From UBA11872 sp965198285 (lineage in GTDB: Bacteria > Chloroflexota > UBA11872), in assembly GCA_965198285.1 (NCBI GenBank), contig OZ240251.1:1550001-1614000 (forward strand): a stretch of 64,000 bases of DNA, given 5' to 3'. The notes beneath the pieces were generated by a model. That model searched no databases. It was not told where the DNA came from and saw only the letters and a list, made by a program, of their open reading frames with translations. Of this stretch, positions 43,607 to 51,951 are shown in pieces. The position numbers were made by a program, and so were the translations under genes. The first letter of the stretch is position 1; every line of letters begins with the position of its first letter.

Positions 43607-44848
43607 ATGCCTAGCCTGATCATCTTGACGGTGGTGCTGCTGGGCGCGGCGTTCTTCACGCGGTTTACGTTTCTGTTCCTGGCGTCGTACTTGTTGATCG
43701 CCATACTGGTGCTCACGCACCTGTGGGTGTGGCGGATGCGGCGCGGGCTGCGGGTGCACAGGGAATTCGCACCGCGGGTCTTTCAGGGAGAGACGGTCAG
43801 CGTCACGGTCCACATCGAAAACCGCTCGCTGCTGCCCGTGCCGTGGCTGAGTGTGCGGGAGGCGTTGCCGACCCGGATCGCGACGTACGACGCGCTGCGG
43901 CAGGTGGTGCGGCTGCGGCCCAAGGGGTCGGCGGAGATCAACTACACCTTGCCGGCGACGCATCGCGGCTATCACCGGCTGGGACCGCTGCAGGTTCGGT
44001 TTGGCGACGTGTTTGGCCTTGCCAGCCAGGACCTGCTGATCGACACCGCTGAGTTCGTGATCGTGTATCCGCAGATCATTCCGATCGAGGCTTTCCAGGT
44101 CGAGTCGAATACGCCGTTCGGGGACATGCGCTCGCACCAGCGGATCTATTTGGATCCGATCCGGGTCGTGGGGGTGCGCGACTATGAGCCGGGCGACTCG
44201 CAGCGCCTGATTAACTGGAAGGCGACGGCGGCGGTCGGGCACCTGATGGTGCGGAACCTGGAGCCGGCGGTGAGCCACGAAGTGCAGATTCTGGTGGACC
44301 TGGACCACGGCAGCTACAGCCGGATGTGGCGCGGGCCGGCCTCGGAGATGGCGGTGACGGCGGCGGCCTCGTTGGCGACGTTCATGCTGGAGAACCGGCA
44401 GAGCGTTGGGGTCGTGGTGAACGGGCTGGATCCGATTTACCTGGGCGGGGTGCGCGGCGGGTCGCACGAAGAGATGCGGGAGCGGATGGGCGGACGTATC
44501 CCGCGGGTTCCCATCGGGCGCGGGCGCGGGCACCTGATGTCGTGTCTGGACTTGCTGGCGCGGGTGGAACTACTGGCGGGCGAGAGGGCGGGGCAGGCGA
44601 TCACGACGGCGGGCGGATCGCTGCCGTGGGGCGCGACGTTGATCGTACTGACGGGACTGCGATCCAACGAGTTGTTGGCGAGCCTGACGGCGCAGCGCAA
44701 ACTGGGCCACCGAGTGATCGTGGTGTTTACGGACGGGTCAGCGGCCACGCTGGCCGCCGGAGCCGCCCGAGCCGCTGGCCTGACCGCGTTTGCGATAACG
44801 GACAAGGACCACGTACGTGTCTGGCGAGACGACCGAGCGGCCGTTTAG
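43607..44848 (+). CDS. DUF58 domain protein
   Basis: About 413 residues from ATG 43607. Two N-terminal membrane helices (LIILTVVLLGAAFFTRFTF, LFLASYLLIAILVLTHLWV) are followed by a beta-sandwich (FQGETVSVTVHIENRSLLPVPWLSV...). The DUF58 signature is VRDYEPGDSQRLINWKATAAVGHLMVRNLEP (about 195-225), then a vWA-like domain (VQILVDLDHG...VGVVVNG). This protein family works with MoxR ATPases. It overlaps the DUF4129 gene by 32 bp. Confidence 0.93.
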   Translation: MPSLIILTVVLLGAAFFTRFTFLFLASYLLIAILVLTHLWVWRMRRGLRVHREFAPRVFQGETVSVTVHIENRSLLPVPWLSVREALPTRIATYDALRQVVRLRPKGSAEINYTLPATHRGYHRLGPLQVRFGDVFGLASQDLLIDTAEFVIVYPQIIPIEAFQVESNTPFGDMRSHQRIYLDPIRVVGVRDYEPGDSQRLINWKATAAVGHLMVRNLEPAVSHEVQILVDLDHGSYSRMWRGPASEMAVTAAASLATFMLENRQSVGVVVNGLDPIYLGGVRGGSHEEMRERMGGRIPRVPIGRGRGHLMSCLDLLARVELLAGERAGQAITTAGGSLPWGATLIVLTGLRSNELLASLTAQRKLGHRVIVVFTDGSAATLAAGAARAAGLTAFAITDKDHVRVWRDDRAAV

Positions 44849-46400
44849 CCGGACGATCCTGGGCGCGATCGCGACCGTCTGCTTTGGGCTGTTCGGCGCA
44901 GGGCTGATGCTGTGGATGCAGACGATCACGGTGGGCGCGGACCGGGCCTACGCGTTTCTGGTGATCATGACCCTGGTGTTCGTGGTCTCGATGGTGGTGG
45001 CGGCCTACGGCGGGCGCCACTCGGCGTCGAGCTACAACTGGAAGCAGTGGGCGGCGCTGGTGGTGCCTATCGTGCTGCTGGCGCGGATTACGACGTTCTT
45101 TGGCGCTCCGCGGGATCCGCGCGATGGACCGCTGGAGATCGTCGGCGGGCTGCTGGACCTGACGGCGCTGATGCTGATCTTGATTCTGTCGCTGACGTGG
45201 ATGGCGGGGATGCGGGTACTTCGGAACATCGAGATTCTGCATCCGCAGCGCTCGGAGATTCCGCCGTCGAAGCGGTCGCCGCAGTACTACGAATGGCTGA
45301 ACGACCGGGGGCGGTACGTGGACCGGTCGGCGGCGATTGGCGAGCTGACGTCGCTGGCGGCGACGGCGGGCGGGCTTCTGGTTGGGCTGACGGCCTTCAA
45401 CGTGGCGGTGGGGTCGGAGACGCAGCAGGCGGGCGTGGTGCGGACGTCGCTGATCATCATGGTGATGTACTTCGTGAGCGTGCTGCTGCTGCTGAGCTAC
45501 GCGAACCTGGTGCGGCGGACCTCGCAGTGGTCGCTGGAGCTGGCGGCGCAGGCGCCGGGGCTGACGGGCACCTGGATTCGCTCGGCCATGTTTCTGCTGG
45601 TGGTGGCGCTGGTGGTGGCCATGCTGATTCCGGCGGCCGACACGGACCTGTTTGCCGGAATTGGTCTGCGCATCCTGGATGGAATGCTCTGGGTGGCGCG
45701 GATCGTGCTGGCCATTGGCCTGCTCCTTTTGAGCCTGCTGGCGCGGCTGATCGCACTGCTGCGTCCGGGGGGTGGGGGGACCCCGGAGCCTCTGCCGCCT
45801 GAGGAGCTGTTGCAGGCCGACGGCCAGGGAATCGACTTCGGATTGTTCCTGGCGGCGCTGATTGTGCTGTTGGTCGGCGGGTTCTCAATGTACTGGCTGT
45901 TCCGGGCCGTGCAGCGGAATTACCGACGGGTATCGGCGCAGCGCGCCAGCCGGTCGGTGCTGGGTCACCTGTTGCTGGTGCTGCGAGCGCTGCTGGCGTC
46001 GATCCTGGGACTGTTCGGGTGGACGCGCACGGTGGCGCAGGCCTTGGGCGCGTCGGTGATGGCGCTGGCCGGGCGGCGAGGTGCGATGCGGGCCAACCTG
46101 GCGGCCGTGCGTCGAGAGGGAGGAGGATCCGTGCGCCAGCAACTGCACGCGATCTACGCGGAGACGGTGGACGAGGCCTCGGCGCTCGGGGTGTACCGGG
46201 GACCGTCGGTAACGCCGAGCGAGTACCGGGAGCGGCTAGCCGAGCGCTGTGCTGGGGCGACTTCGGCGGTGGACGGTCTGACCGAGATGTACACGGCCGC
46301 CCGCTACGCGCCGGAGCTTGGACCGCAGCACGGAGTGGAACGCGCGCGCCGCCTGCAGGCCGACGTTGCCCGGGCCCTGCAGGCCCCGCCGGATGACTGA
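44817..46400 (+). CDS. Multipass membrane protein with DUF4129
   Basis: 527 residues from GTG 44817. About nine membrane helices are spread over residues 12-400, with loops of low complexity (RPGGGGTPEPLPPEE). The C-terminal DUF4129 domain (about 430-515) contains VRQQLHAIYAETVDEASALG, SVTPSEYRERLAERC and LTEMYTAARYAP. Together with DUF58 and MoxR it forms a common bacterial set, sometimes linked to transglutaminase-like membrane proteins, whose role is unsettled. It overlaps rarA by 8 bp. Confidence 0.88.
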   Translation: MSGETTERPFSRTILGAIATVCFGLFGAGLMLWMQTITVGADRAYAFLVIMTLVFVVSMVVAAYGGRHSASSYNWKQWAALVVPIVLLARITTFFGAPRDPRDGPLEIVGGLLDLTALMLILILSLTWMAGMRVLRNIEILHPQRSEIPPSKRSPQYYEWLNDRGRYVDRSAAIGELTSLAATAGGLLVGLTAFNVAVGSETQQAGVVRTSLIIMVMYFVSVLLLLSYANLVRRTSQWSLELAAQAPGLTGTWIRSAMFLLVVALVVAMLIPAADTDLFAGIGLRILDGMLWVARIVLAIGLLLLSLLARLIALLRPGGGGTPEPLPPEELLQADGQGIDFGLFLAALIVLLVGGFSMYWLFRAVQRNYRRVSAQRASRSVLGHLLLVLRALLASILGLFGWTRTVAQALGASVMALAGRRGAMRANLAAVRREGGGSVRQQLHAIYAETVDEASALGVYRGPSVTPSEYRERLAERCAGATSAVDGLTEMYTAARYAPELGPQHGVERARRLQADVARALQAPPDD

Positions 46401-47715
46401 GGACCTGTTCGCGCACGCCGGCGCCGAGGCACAAAAGGCGGCGATGCCGTTGGCGGCGCGGATGCGGCCGCAGTCGCTGGACGACTTTAGCGGCCACAAC
46501 GAGCTGGTGGGTCCGGGCGCGCCGCTGCGGCTGGCGCTGGAACGCGACGAGATGTGGTCGGTGGTGCTTTGGGGATCGCCGGGCACGGGCAAGACGAGCC
46601 TGGCGCGGATTGCGGCGGCGATGACCGAGCGGCGATTCGTGGAGCTGAGCGCGGTGTCGGCCACGGTGCGGGACGTGCGCGGGGTTATTGCGCAGGCGGC
46701 CAGCGACCGCGATCTGTACCGCAAGCGCACGCTGGTGTTCCTGGACGAGATCCATCGGTTCAACAAGGCGCAGCAGGACGTGCTGCTGCCGGCGGTTGAG
46801 GACGGGGTGATTGCGCTGTGGGGCGCGACGACTGAGAACCCGTACTTCGAGCTGAATGCGCCGCTGCTGTCGCGGATGCGGGTGCTGCGCTTGCAGCCGC
46901 TGGAGGTCGAGGACCTGCGGTCGATTGTCGAGCGGGCGTTGGCCTCGCCGGATGCGCTGGGGGCGGGCGCGCCGAGGTTCGACGAGGGGGCTGTCGAGCA
47001 GGCGGTGGCGGCGTCGGGCGGGGATGCGCGGGTGGCGCTGAACTGGATCGAGTCGGCGGCGGCATTTGCCAGGGAACGTGGGCTGGACACGGTGGACGCG
47101 GAGGTGGCGACACAGGCGGCGTTGACGCGGCAGGTTCGCTACGACCGAGCGGCGGATGAGCATTACGACACGATTTCGGCATTCATCAAGAGCGTGCGGG
47201 GCTCGGATCCGGACGCGTCGCTGTTCTGGCTGGCGAAGATGCTGGAAGGGGGCGAAGCGCCGGAGTTCATTGCGCGGCGGATCGTGATCCTGGCCTCGGA
47301 GGACATCGGGAACGCCGATCCGCAGGCCCTGCCGTTGGCGATAGCCGCAGCGTCCGCCGTGGAACGGCTGGGTCTGCCGGAAGCTCGCTACGCACTGGCT
47401 CAAGCCACGATTTACCTGGCGGCGGCGCCGAAGAGCAACGCAGCGGGACGGGCGCTGGGGGCGGCGGAGCAGGCGATTCGCCGGGGGGCGAACCTGGAGG
47501 TTCCGCTGCACCTGCGAGGGGCGGCGCACCCGGGTCTGGCCGAGGCGCACGGCCAAAGCGTGGGGTACCGCTACCCGCATGACTACCCGGGCAATTGGGT
47601 GGCGCAGGAGTACATGCCCGGCCGTCAGCGGTTCTACGACGGGCGGGGCGGCGGCGAGGAGCGGGAGCTCTGGCGGCGCTTGGAGCGGCGAAGGCGGGGG
47701 GCTGAGCGGGAGTAG
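46393..47715 (+). CDS. rarA: Replication-associated recombination protein A
   Basis: 440 residues from ATG 46393, overlapping the upstream stop by 8 bp. An AAA+ clamp-loader-like ATPase (MgsA/WRNIP1) that acts at stalled replication forks. MPLAARMRPQSLDDFSGHNELVG is the family start. Walker A is WGSPGTGKTSLA, Walker B is TLVFLDEIHRFNKAQQD, sensor ALWGATTENPYFELNAPLLSR. The C-terminal domain has YDTISAFIKSVRGSDPDASLFWLA and MLEGGEAPEFIARRIVILASEDIGNADP. It ends with a charged tail. Confidence 0.96.
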   Translation: MTEDLFAHAGAEAQKAAMPLAARMRPQSLDDFSGHNELVGPGAPLRLALERDEMWSVVLWGSPGTGKTSLARIAAAMTERRFVELSAVSATVRDVRGVIAQAASDRDLYRKRTLVFLDEIHRFNKAQQDVLLPAVEDGVIALWGATTENPYFELNAPLLSRMRVLRLQPLEVEDLRSIVERALASPDALGAGAPRFDEGAVEQAVAASGGDARVALNWIESAAAFARERGLDTVDAEVATQAALTRQVRYDRAADEHYDTISAFIKSVRGSDPDASLFWLAKMLEGGEAPEFIARRIVILASEDIGNADPQALPLAIAAASAVERLGLPEARYALAQATIYLAAAPKSNAAGRALGAAEQAIRRGANLEVPLHLRGAAHPGLAEAHGQSVGYRYPHDYPGNWVAQEYMPGRQRFYDGRGGGEERELWRRLERRRRGAERE

Positions 47716-47820
47716 GACTGCCTGGCTCCGGCGGCGTGTTGGCCGATGGCTCGGGGCTGTGGTCTGGCGGCGCGAGACGGGGCGGCTGTTGGGCGCTGAA
47801 TTGAGGGTCTCGCGCGCAGT

Positions 47821-47844
47821 AAGAGTTTTTTCCAAAAAACTCTT
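47821..47844. terminator. AT-rich hairpin
   Basis: Exact arms AAGAGTTTTTT and AAAAAACTCTT around CC, about 100 bp after rarA. It could act as a terminator, with T-runs within the stem itself. It stands out in base content. Confidence 0.5.
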
Positions 47845-48120
47845 GAGGCGGCGCGGGGTGCATTTTGGCGGGGTTTGGGGCGCGCTGGGACCGGATGATT
47901 GGGTGCCCGTGTCTGCCGGCATGGTGGGTCTTGGGCGCGGGCGTGACGGGTCGGGGATTGCGCTGGGGGCGATGGTGCCGGGGGGGCGGTGTCCGTGGAT
48001 TCGACCTGGCTCACCACGACCGGAGGGCCGGGCCTGGCTGTGGATTCGACCAGGCTCCTTCGACGAGTTCAGGGCAGATGCACCGCGAACGCGGGTGTGG
48101 GATTGGTCGGTTTGATCGTG

Positions 48121-48142
48121 GTTCGTGAGGCTCGCCACGAAC
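48121..48142. repeat. REP-like hairpin, family B
   Basis: GTTCGTGAGGCTC then GCCACGAAC; related to 56605-56626. Confidence 0.65.
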
Positions 48143-48507
48143 GGAATCAGGCGAAGGGCGAGCGGGATGGGGTTCAGCACAGAATGGAGCAGGGTGACGA
48201 GAAGCGGGAACGGGTTCAACGAGTGTGGGGGATCGGCGCGGGCGGTTGTGGGCATGGAGGCCAAGGGTTGCAGGAACATTGGGTCTAGTGTACACTATCT
48301 GAATACGATAGGCAGGTTTGGCGGGTGAGGGGTTGAGGCTGGCGGTTGTGTGATTCGACAGGCCCTACGGCAGGCTCAGGACCGGCCCGCCTGGAACCCG
48401 GGGCGTCACGAGCGGAAGAAGGCGGGTCTCAGACCCGCCACTACGAAGATGCGGGGACCGGGGGTTGGGGGTGGTGCAGTGCGGGTGGGGCGTCAGTGGC
48501 GGAGGGT

Positions 48508-48529
48508 CCCAGGCTGCACGCAGCCTGGG
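48508..48529. repeat. REP-like hairpin, family A copy 3
   Basis: Arms CCCAGGCTG and CAGCCTGGG around CACG. It directly precedes the toxin-antitoxin pair at 48612. Confidence 0.85.
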
Positions 48530-48611
48530 CCACGAGCCCCGAGGTGGGTTCGGTGCCGGCACGCGGTTGACGGTATGATTATTTGCGTAGGTAATTCATA
48601 CAAGATCCGAC

Positions 48612-48827
48612 ATGCGGATTTCGGAGCGCGGGCAGATCACGATTCCGAAGGACTTGCGGGACCGCTTTGGGTTGACCCATAACGTAGAGGTGGAGGTGGT
48701 TCCGACCGAGCGGGGACTGCTGATTCAGAAGCGTGCGGCCGCCGAGCATCCGGTAGACCGCATCACTGGGATTCTGGGTGGCGACTGGGACGTCGACGAG
48801 TACATCGAGGAAATCCGGGGACGTTGA
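48612..48827 (+). CDS. AbrB/MazE-type antitoxin
   Basis: 71 residues: MRISERGQITIPKDLRDRFGL is the swapped-hairpin AbrB fold, followed by VEVEVVPTERGLLIQKR. The C-terminal tail (ITGILGGDWDVDEYIEEIRGR) is the toxin-binding part. Its TGA overlaps the TTG of the PIN toxin gene. It would bind its own promoter. Confidence 0.93.
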   Translation: MRISERGQITIPKDLRDRFGLTHNVEVEVVPTERGLLIQKRAAAEHPVDRITGILGGDWDVDEYIEEIRGR

Positions 48828-49225
48828 TCGCCGCCGTCGACACAAACGTCCTTCTGGACGTCTTGAATTTCGCTTCACCGCACCATGAGCGATCGAGGGA
48901 GTGGCTTCGGACGGCCTATAACGATGGCGCAATTCTCGTCTGCGATGTCGTGTACGCGGAACTGGTGCCGGCTTTCGGCGACCGAGCTGCGCTAGATGGG
49001 GCGCTGCGGGAGATCAACGCGATGGTCTCGCCAGTGGATACGTCCATCGCGTACGAGGCCGGGTTTCGCTGGATGCGTTACCGGCAGGCGGGCGGACCGA
49101 GGATGCGAATCATTGCCGACTTCCTGATCGGCGCTCACGCGCTGGATGCCGCCGATACCTTCCTGACGCGGGATCGCGGTTTCTACGCGACGTACTTTCC
49201 GGATTTGCGAACTCCTCAGGCATAG
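48824..49225 (+). CDS. PIN-domain ribonuclease toxin (VapC type)
   Basis: 133 residues from TTG 48824. First acidic motif MIAAVDTNVLLDVL, second VVYAELVPAF, third RIIADFLIGAHALDAAD and fourth TRDRGFYATYFP carry the metal-binding Asp and Glu residues of PIN nucleases. It pairs with the AbrB antitoxin by a 4-bp TTGA overlap. All four motifs are present, so it should be active. Confidence 0.93.
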   Translation: MIAAVDTNVLLDVLNFASPHHERSREWLRTAYNDGAILVCDVVYAELVPAFGDRAALDGALREINAMVSPVDTSIAYEAGFRWMRYRQAGGPRMRIIADFLIGAHALDAADTFLTRDRGFYATYFPDLRTPQA

Positions 49226-49274
49226 TTTCAGCTGGCCGGGTTGACGGTGCCTGGGCCGCAGGGTGGGATTGCGG

Positions 49275-49700
49275 TTAGAGGGGGTTGCGCCAGCGGAGGC
49301 CGGGGAAGCGGCTGAAGTCGGTGTCGTTGGTGTGGACTTCGGCCTGGTATTCGATAGCCAGGGCGGCGATGTGGGCGTCGGTGACGAGGTTGCCTCCGAC
49401 GCCGGCGGCCTCCAGGGCGCGGCGCACGATGGTGAGGTGCTGCCGGCCGGGGTTCAAGGGGGTGACGTTGGGTGAGCGGAACCAGGCTTCCACAAAGTCC
49501 AACGCCTGCTCTGGCGTTGTGGGGTGCTCACGCGTGCCAGGGTGCGTGAGTAAGCGCAGAAAGCCAGTGGTGACTACCCAGGGGATCCCAACTCGTTCTG
49601 TCCCGTTGACCAGCCCTTCCCACCAACGGCGGGACGGGCGGTGGAGAGGCGCTCCGCCGTTGTAGGCATAGACGAGCAAGTTCAGGTCAGGGACTATCAG
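49275..49700 (-). CDS. PIN-domain toxin (VapC type) with unusual start
   Basis: About 141 residues if it starts at the CTG at 49700, which overlaps the antitoxin stop as CTGA. The family start (LIVPDLNLLVYAYNGGAPLHRP) needs these codons and there is no ATG. The first acceptable start is otherwise TTG 49679, which loses the first catalytic Asp. Later motifs are WVVTTGFLRLLTHP and LVTDAHIAALAIEYQAEVHTNDTDFSRFPGL. It resembles the VapC group that pairs with long ribbon-helix-helix antitoxins. Confidence 0.85.
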   Translation of the reverse strand: MIVPDLNLLVYAYNGGAPLHRPSRRWWEGLVNGTERVGIPWVVTTGFLRLLTHPGTREHPTTPEQALDFVEAWFRSPNVTPLNPGRQHLTIVRRALEAAGVGGNLVTDAHIAALAIEYQAEVHTNDTDFSRFPGLRWRNPL

Positions 49701-49954
49701 TCGGCTTGCTTTTCAAGGAAGGCTTGGACTTCAAGCTCATCGTTGAGTTGATTGAGTCTGAGCGGGTCAACGCCAGGGCGAAAGCCGCCGCGGAGCGGTC
49801 GGACACGAAACACTGGCCGATCCTCGGGGGCTTCTGGCGCCAGGCCGCGGCGGAGGGTGTCGTTGACGACTTGCTTGAACGGGACGTCGAGCAGCTTCGC
49901 CTGCTGCTTGAGGGCGTCGGCGAGGTCGTCGTCGAGAGTTAGCGTGGTTCGCAT
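49697..49954 (-). CDS. Ribbon-helix-helix antitoxin (VapB type)
   Basis: 85 residues. MRTTLTLDDDLADALKQQAKLLDVPFKQVVNDTLRRGL is the classic strand-helix-helix. A linker and C-terminal segment (LNQLNDELEVQAFLEKQAD) should wrap the toxin. The operon is convergent with the AbrB/PIN pair. The ATG lies next to the boundary of the repeat-rich stretch. Confidence 0.92.
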   Translation of the reverse strand: MRTTLTLDDDLADALKQQAKLLDVPFKQVVNDTLRRGLAPEAPEDRPVFRVRPLRGGFRPGVDPLRLNQLNDELEVQAFLEKQAD

Positions 49955-49977
49955 GGAGACATCACAGCATCATTGAC

Positions 49978-50265
49978 ATGTGGTGTCAAGGTGTCTGTTG
50001 GATCGCCCGGGTGCGGTGGGTTGGACGGGGTGGCAGGCAATCGGTGGGATGGCGAACTCGGGATGCATACGTGAACGGGGTGGTTGGACGGGCTCACCAT
50101 GAACGGGGGTGCGCGAGGCGTGGTGGTTGCTGCTGGATCCCGGCTGGGGACGCCGGGATGACGGAGGGTCTCAGGCTGCGCGCAGCCTGGGCCACAAGAT
50201 TGCGTTAGTGACTATGGTCATGACTATGGGATGATAGGGGTCAATAGGGCGGGCGGGAGCGTGGG
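49978..50265. repeat. Mosaic of dispersed repeats (B-C-A)
   Basis: In order: a GGTTGGACGGGCTCACCA element with CATGAACGGGGGTG (from 50082), a GGATCCCGGCTGGGGACGCC element (about 50135-50160) and a family A hairpin with one stem mismatch (50170-50191). The order matches other mosaics near 55351 and 56541. Confidence 0.65.
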
Positions 50266-50544
50266 ATGGATCTGGATGCGGGCGGTAGAACGGCAGGGGT
50301 GCGGACGATGAAGGCTTCGGAGTTCAAGGCGAAGTGTTTGAAGTTGATGGATGAGGTGGCGGAGACGGGGGAGGAGATTGTGATTACGAAGAACCGCCGG
50401 CCGGTGGCGAAGCTGACGCCGCTGAAGCAGCGGCCGAAGACGCTGTTTGGCATGGGCCGCGGGCGGATGGAGATCGTCGGGGATCTGGATGAGCCCCTCG
50501 GCATCGTGTGGGAGGCGGAGCAAGGGCTGCTGGACGGCAAATGA
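50266..50544 (+). CDS. Phd/YefM-type antitoxin (copy 1)
   Basis: 92 residues from ATG 50266; homologous copies downstream also include the leader before MKASEF, so the long start is kept. MKASEFKAKCLKLMDEVAETGEEIVITKNRRPVAKLTP is the Phd/YefM DNA-binding fold. The C-terminal half (LFGMGRGRMEIVGDLDEPLGIVWEAEQ) is the toxin-binding tail. ATGA overlap with the PIN gene. Confidence 0.93.
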   Translation: MDLDAGGRTAGVRTMKASEFKAKCLKLMDEVAETGEEIVITKNRRPVAKLTPLKQRPKTLFGMGRGRMEIVGDLDEPLGIVWEAEQGLLDGK

Positions 50545-50942
50545 TTGTGCTGCTGGATACGAGCGCGTTGCTGTGGCTGTGGGCTGGCGATGCCCGGCTA
50601 GGCAGGCAGGCGCGGGAGACGATCGACATTGCACTCCACAATGAGCGACTTGCGGTGTCGGCGATTTCGTTTTGGGAAGTCGCGATGCTGAAGGACAAAC
50701 GGCGATTGGATTTCCCGGAAGACGTAGGCCTGTGGCGGCGAGAGCTTCTGGGGAACGGACTGATTGAGATTCCGGTTACCGGTGACGTGGCAGCAAGAGG
50801 GGGCGCCTTGTCGGGAATCCATGGCGATCCCGGGGACCGTCTGATAGTGGCCACTGCACTTGAGGGGCATCGGCTGATTACCAGCGATACGAGGATCCTG
50901 TCGTGGGCGGGGACATTGGATCGGCTGAATGCGCGGGTCTGA
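50541..50942 (+). CDS. PIN-domain toxin paired with Phd antitoxin
   Basis: 133 residues. MIVLLDTSALLWLWAGD carries the first Asp, VSAISFWEVAMLKDKRRLDFP the Glu, and HGDPGDRLIVATALEGHRLITSDTRIL the later Asp residues. This is the PIN group typical of Phd/YefM partners. The toxin is complete. Confidence 0.93.
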   Translation: MIVLLDTSALLWLWAGDARLGRQARETIDIALHNERLAVSAISFWEVAMLKDKRRLDFPEDVGLWRRELLGNGLIEIPVTGDVAARGGALSGIHGDPGDRLIVATALEGHRLITSDTRILSWAGTLDRLNARV

Positions 50943-51067
50943 TGCCGAGTTCCGGCTGGGATTGGCGAAGTACGGGCGGAACGGGGTTTGGGCGGTCGTG
51001 GATTGGGTCTTGACGATGAGTGCGCGGGAAGGATGCCTGCGCTCATCAGGCCCTGGAGGGGTTGGAC

Positions 51068-51439
51068 GTGTCGAAGGATGGAGGTAGCGCGGCGGGTGAG
51101 CGGACGATGTCGGCGACGGAGTTCAGGGCGAAGTGCCTTGGGCTGATGGATGAGGTGGCTGCGACAGGGCGGGAGATTGTGATTACAAAGCGGGGGCGGC
51201 CGGTGGCGCAGCTAAGGCCGATTCGGCCGGTGCGGAAGTCATTGTTCGGTCGGGACAGGGACATCATCAAGATTCACGGTGACATCACCGCGCCGATTGA
51301 CGTGGAGTGGGACGCCGAGACCGGCAAGAACTGGGTTGAGCCACTTGTGCTCGGCCGGGTGCAAAGACCGGACTCGGCTGATAACCGGCAACCGGATCGT
51401 CGTGGCGGCGGCACCGAAGGGGCTGGCTGTGTCGACTGA
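51068..51439 (+). CDS. Phd/YefM-type antitoxin (copy 2, no toxin)
   Basis: 123 residues from GTG 51068; MSATEFRAKCLGLMDEVAATGREIVITKRGRPVAQLRP is a clear Phd fold. The toxin-binding tail (SLFGRDRDIIKIHGDITAPIDVEWDAE) is followed by a foreign-looking extension (NWVEPLVLGRVQRPDSADNRQP...). No toxin follows; the frame runs directly into the third copy with an 11-bp overlap. A deletion that removed the toxin is likely. Confidence 0.85.
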   Translation: MSKDGGSAAGERTMSATEFRAKCLGLMDEVAATGREIVITKRGRPVAQLRPIRPVRKSLFGRDRDIIKIHGDITAPIDVEWDAETGKNWVEPLVLGRVQRPDSADNRQPDRRGGGTEGAGCVD

Positions 51440-51710
51440 TGGGCAGGCGGTGACGGGCGAGCGGTGGATGACGGCGACGGAGTTCAGGGCGAGGTGTTTG
51501 GGGTTGATGGATGAGGTGGCGGAGACGGGATGGGAGATTGTGATTACGAAGCGGGGGCGGCCGGTGGTGCGGCTGGTGCCGATTCGGCGGAGGCGGGGTG
51601 CGCCGTTTGGGCTCTATCGGGAGGAGATTCGGATTCACGGTGACATTGGGGCGCCAATTGATGTGGAGTGGGAGGCGGAGGAGGACCCGTATCGAGTGTC
51701 AAATCCGTAG
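51429..51710 (+). CDS. Phd/YefM-type antitoxin (copy 3, no toxin)
   Basis: 93 residues from GTG 51429. MTATEFRARCLGLMDEVAETGWEIVITKRGRPVVRLVP again; tail APFGLYREEIRIHGDIGAPIDVEWEAEEDPYR. It closely resembles copy 2 at DNA level. The sequence after the stop turns AT-rich and shows no PIN gene, so this antitoxin is also orphaned. Confidence 0.85.
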   Translation: MSTDGQAVTGERWMTATEFRARCLGLMDEVAETGWEIVITKRGRPVVRLVPIRRRRGAPFGLYREEIRIHGDIGAPIDVEWEAEEDPYRVSNP

Positions 51711-51951
51711 CTCAACTCGCCAAGCAGGACCGCAAGGCATTGAACGGCTGGAACTGTAACAAGCCAAGTGATATTCAATCCTTAACAGTTCTGCTGTCCT
51801 TTGGTAGTTATCCCGATAAGAGCCACTATCTTCTGAATTCACCGACGCAGATGTCTGGCGAGCATCGCCGGATCGGTTCGTGGTGCTTGAGCCGTTGGTG
51901 AAAGGGCGTAAGCAGCGCTCGTTGGGCATGTAACTCGACGCATGGTCGCAG

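Larger units (their letters stand above)
47716..48611. other. Repeat-rich intergenic region
   Basis: About 0.9 kb without a credible gene. It holds an AT-rich hairpin (47821-47844), several copies or fragments of the GTTCG...CGAAC repeat (near 48008, 48045, 48121-48142 and 48353), a TAGTGTACACTA palindrome (48286-48297), an 'E' hairpin (48414-48440) and a family A hairpin (48508-48529). Confidence 0.6.

Noticed and set aside
45457..48279. 940-codon minus-strand open frame
   Set aside because: It runs opposite DUF4129 and rarA, is Pro/Arg/Ala-rich and non-globular; the plus-strand genes have clear motifs.
48286..48297. TAGTGTACACTA palindrome as an operator
   Set aside because: It is isolated, more than 300 bp before the nearest start and not repeated; a chance palindrome is as likely.
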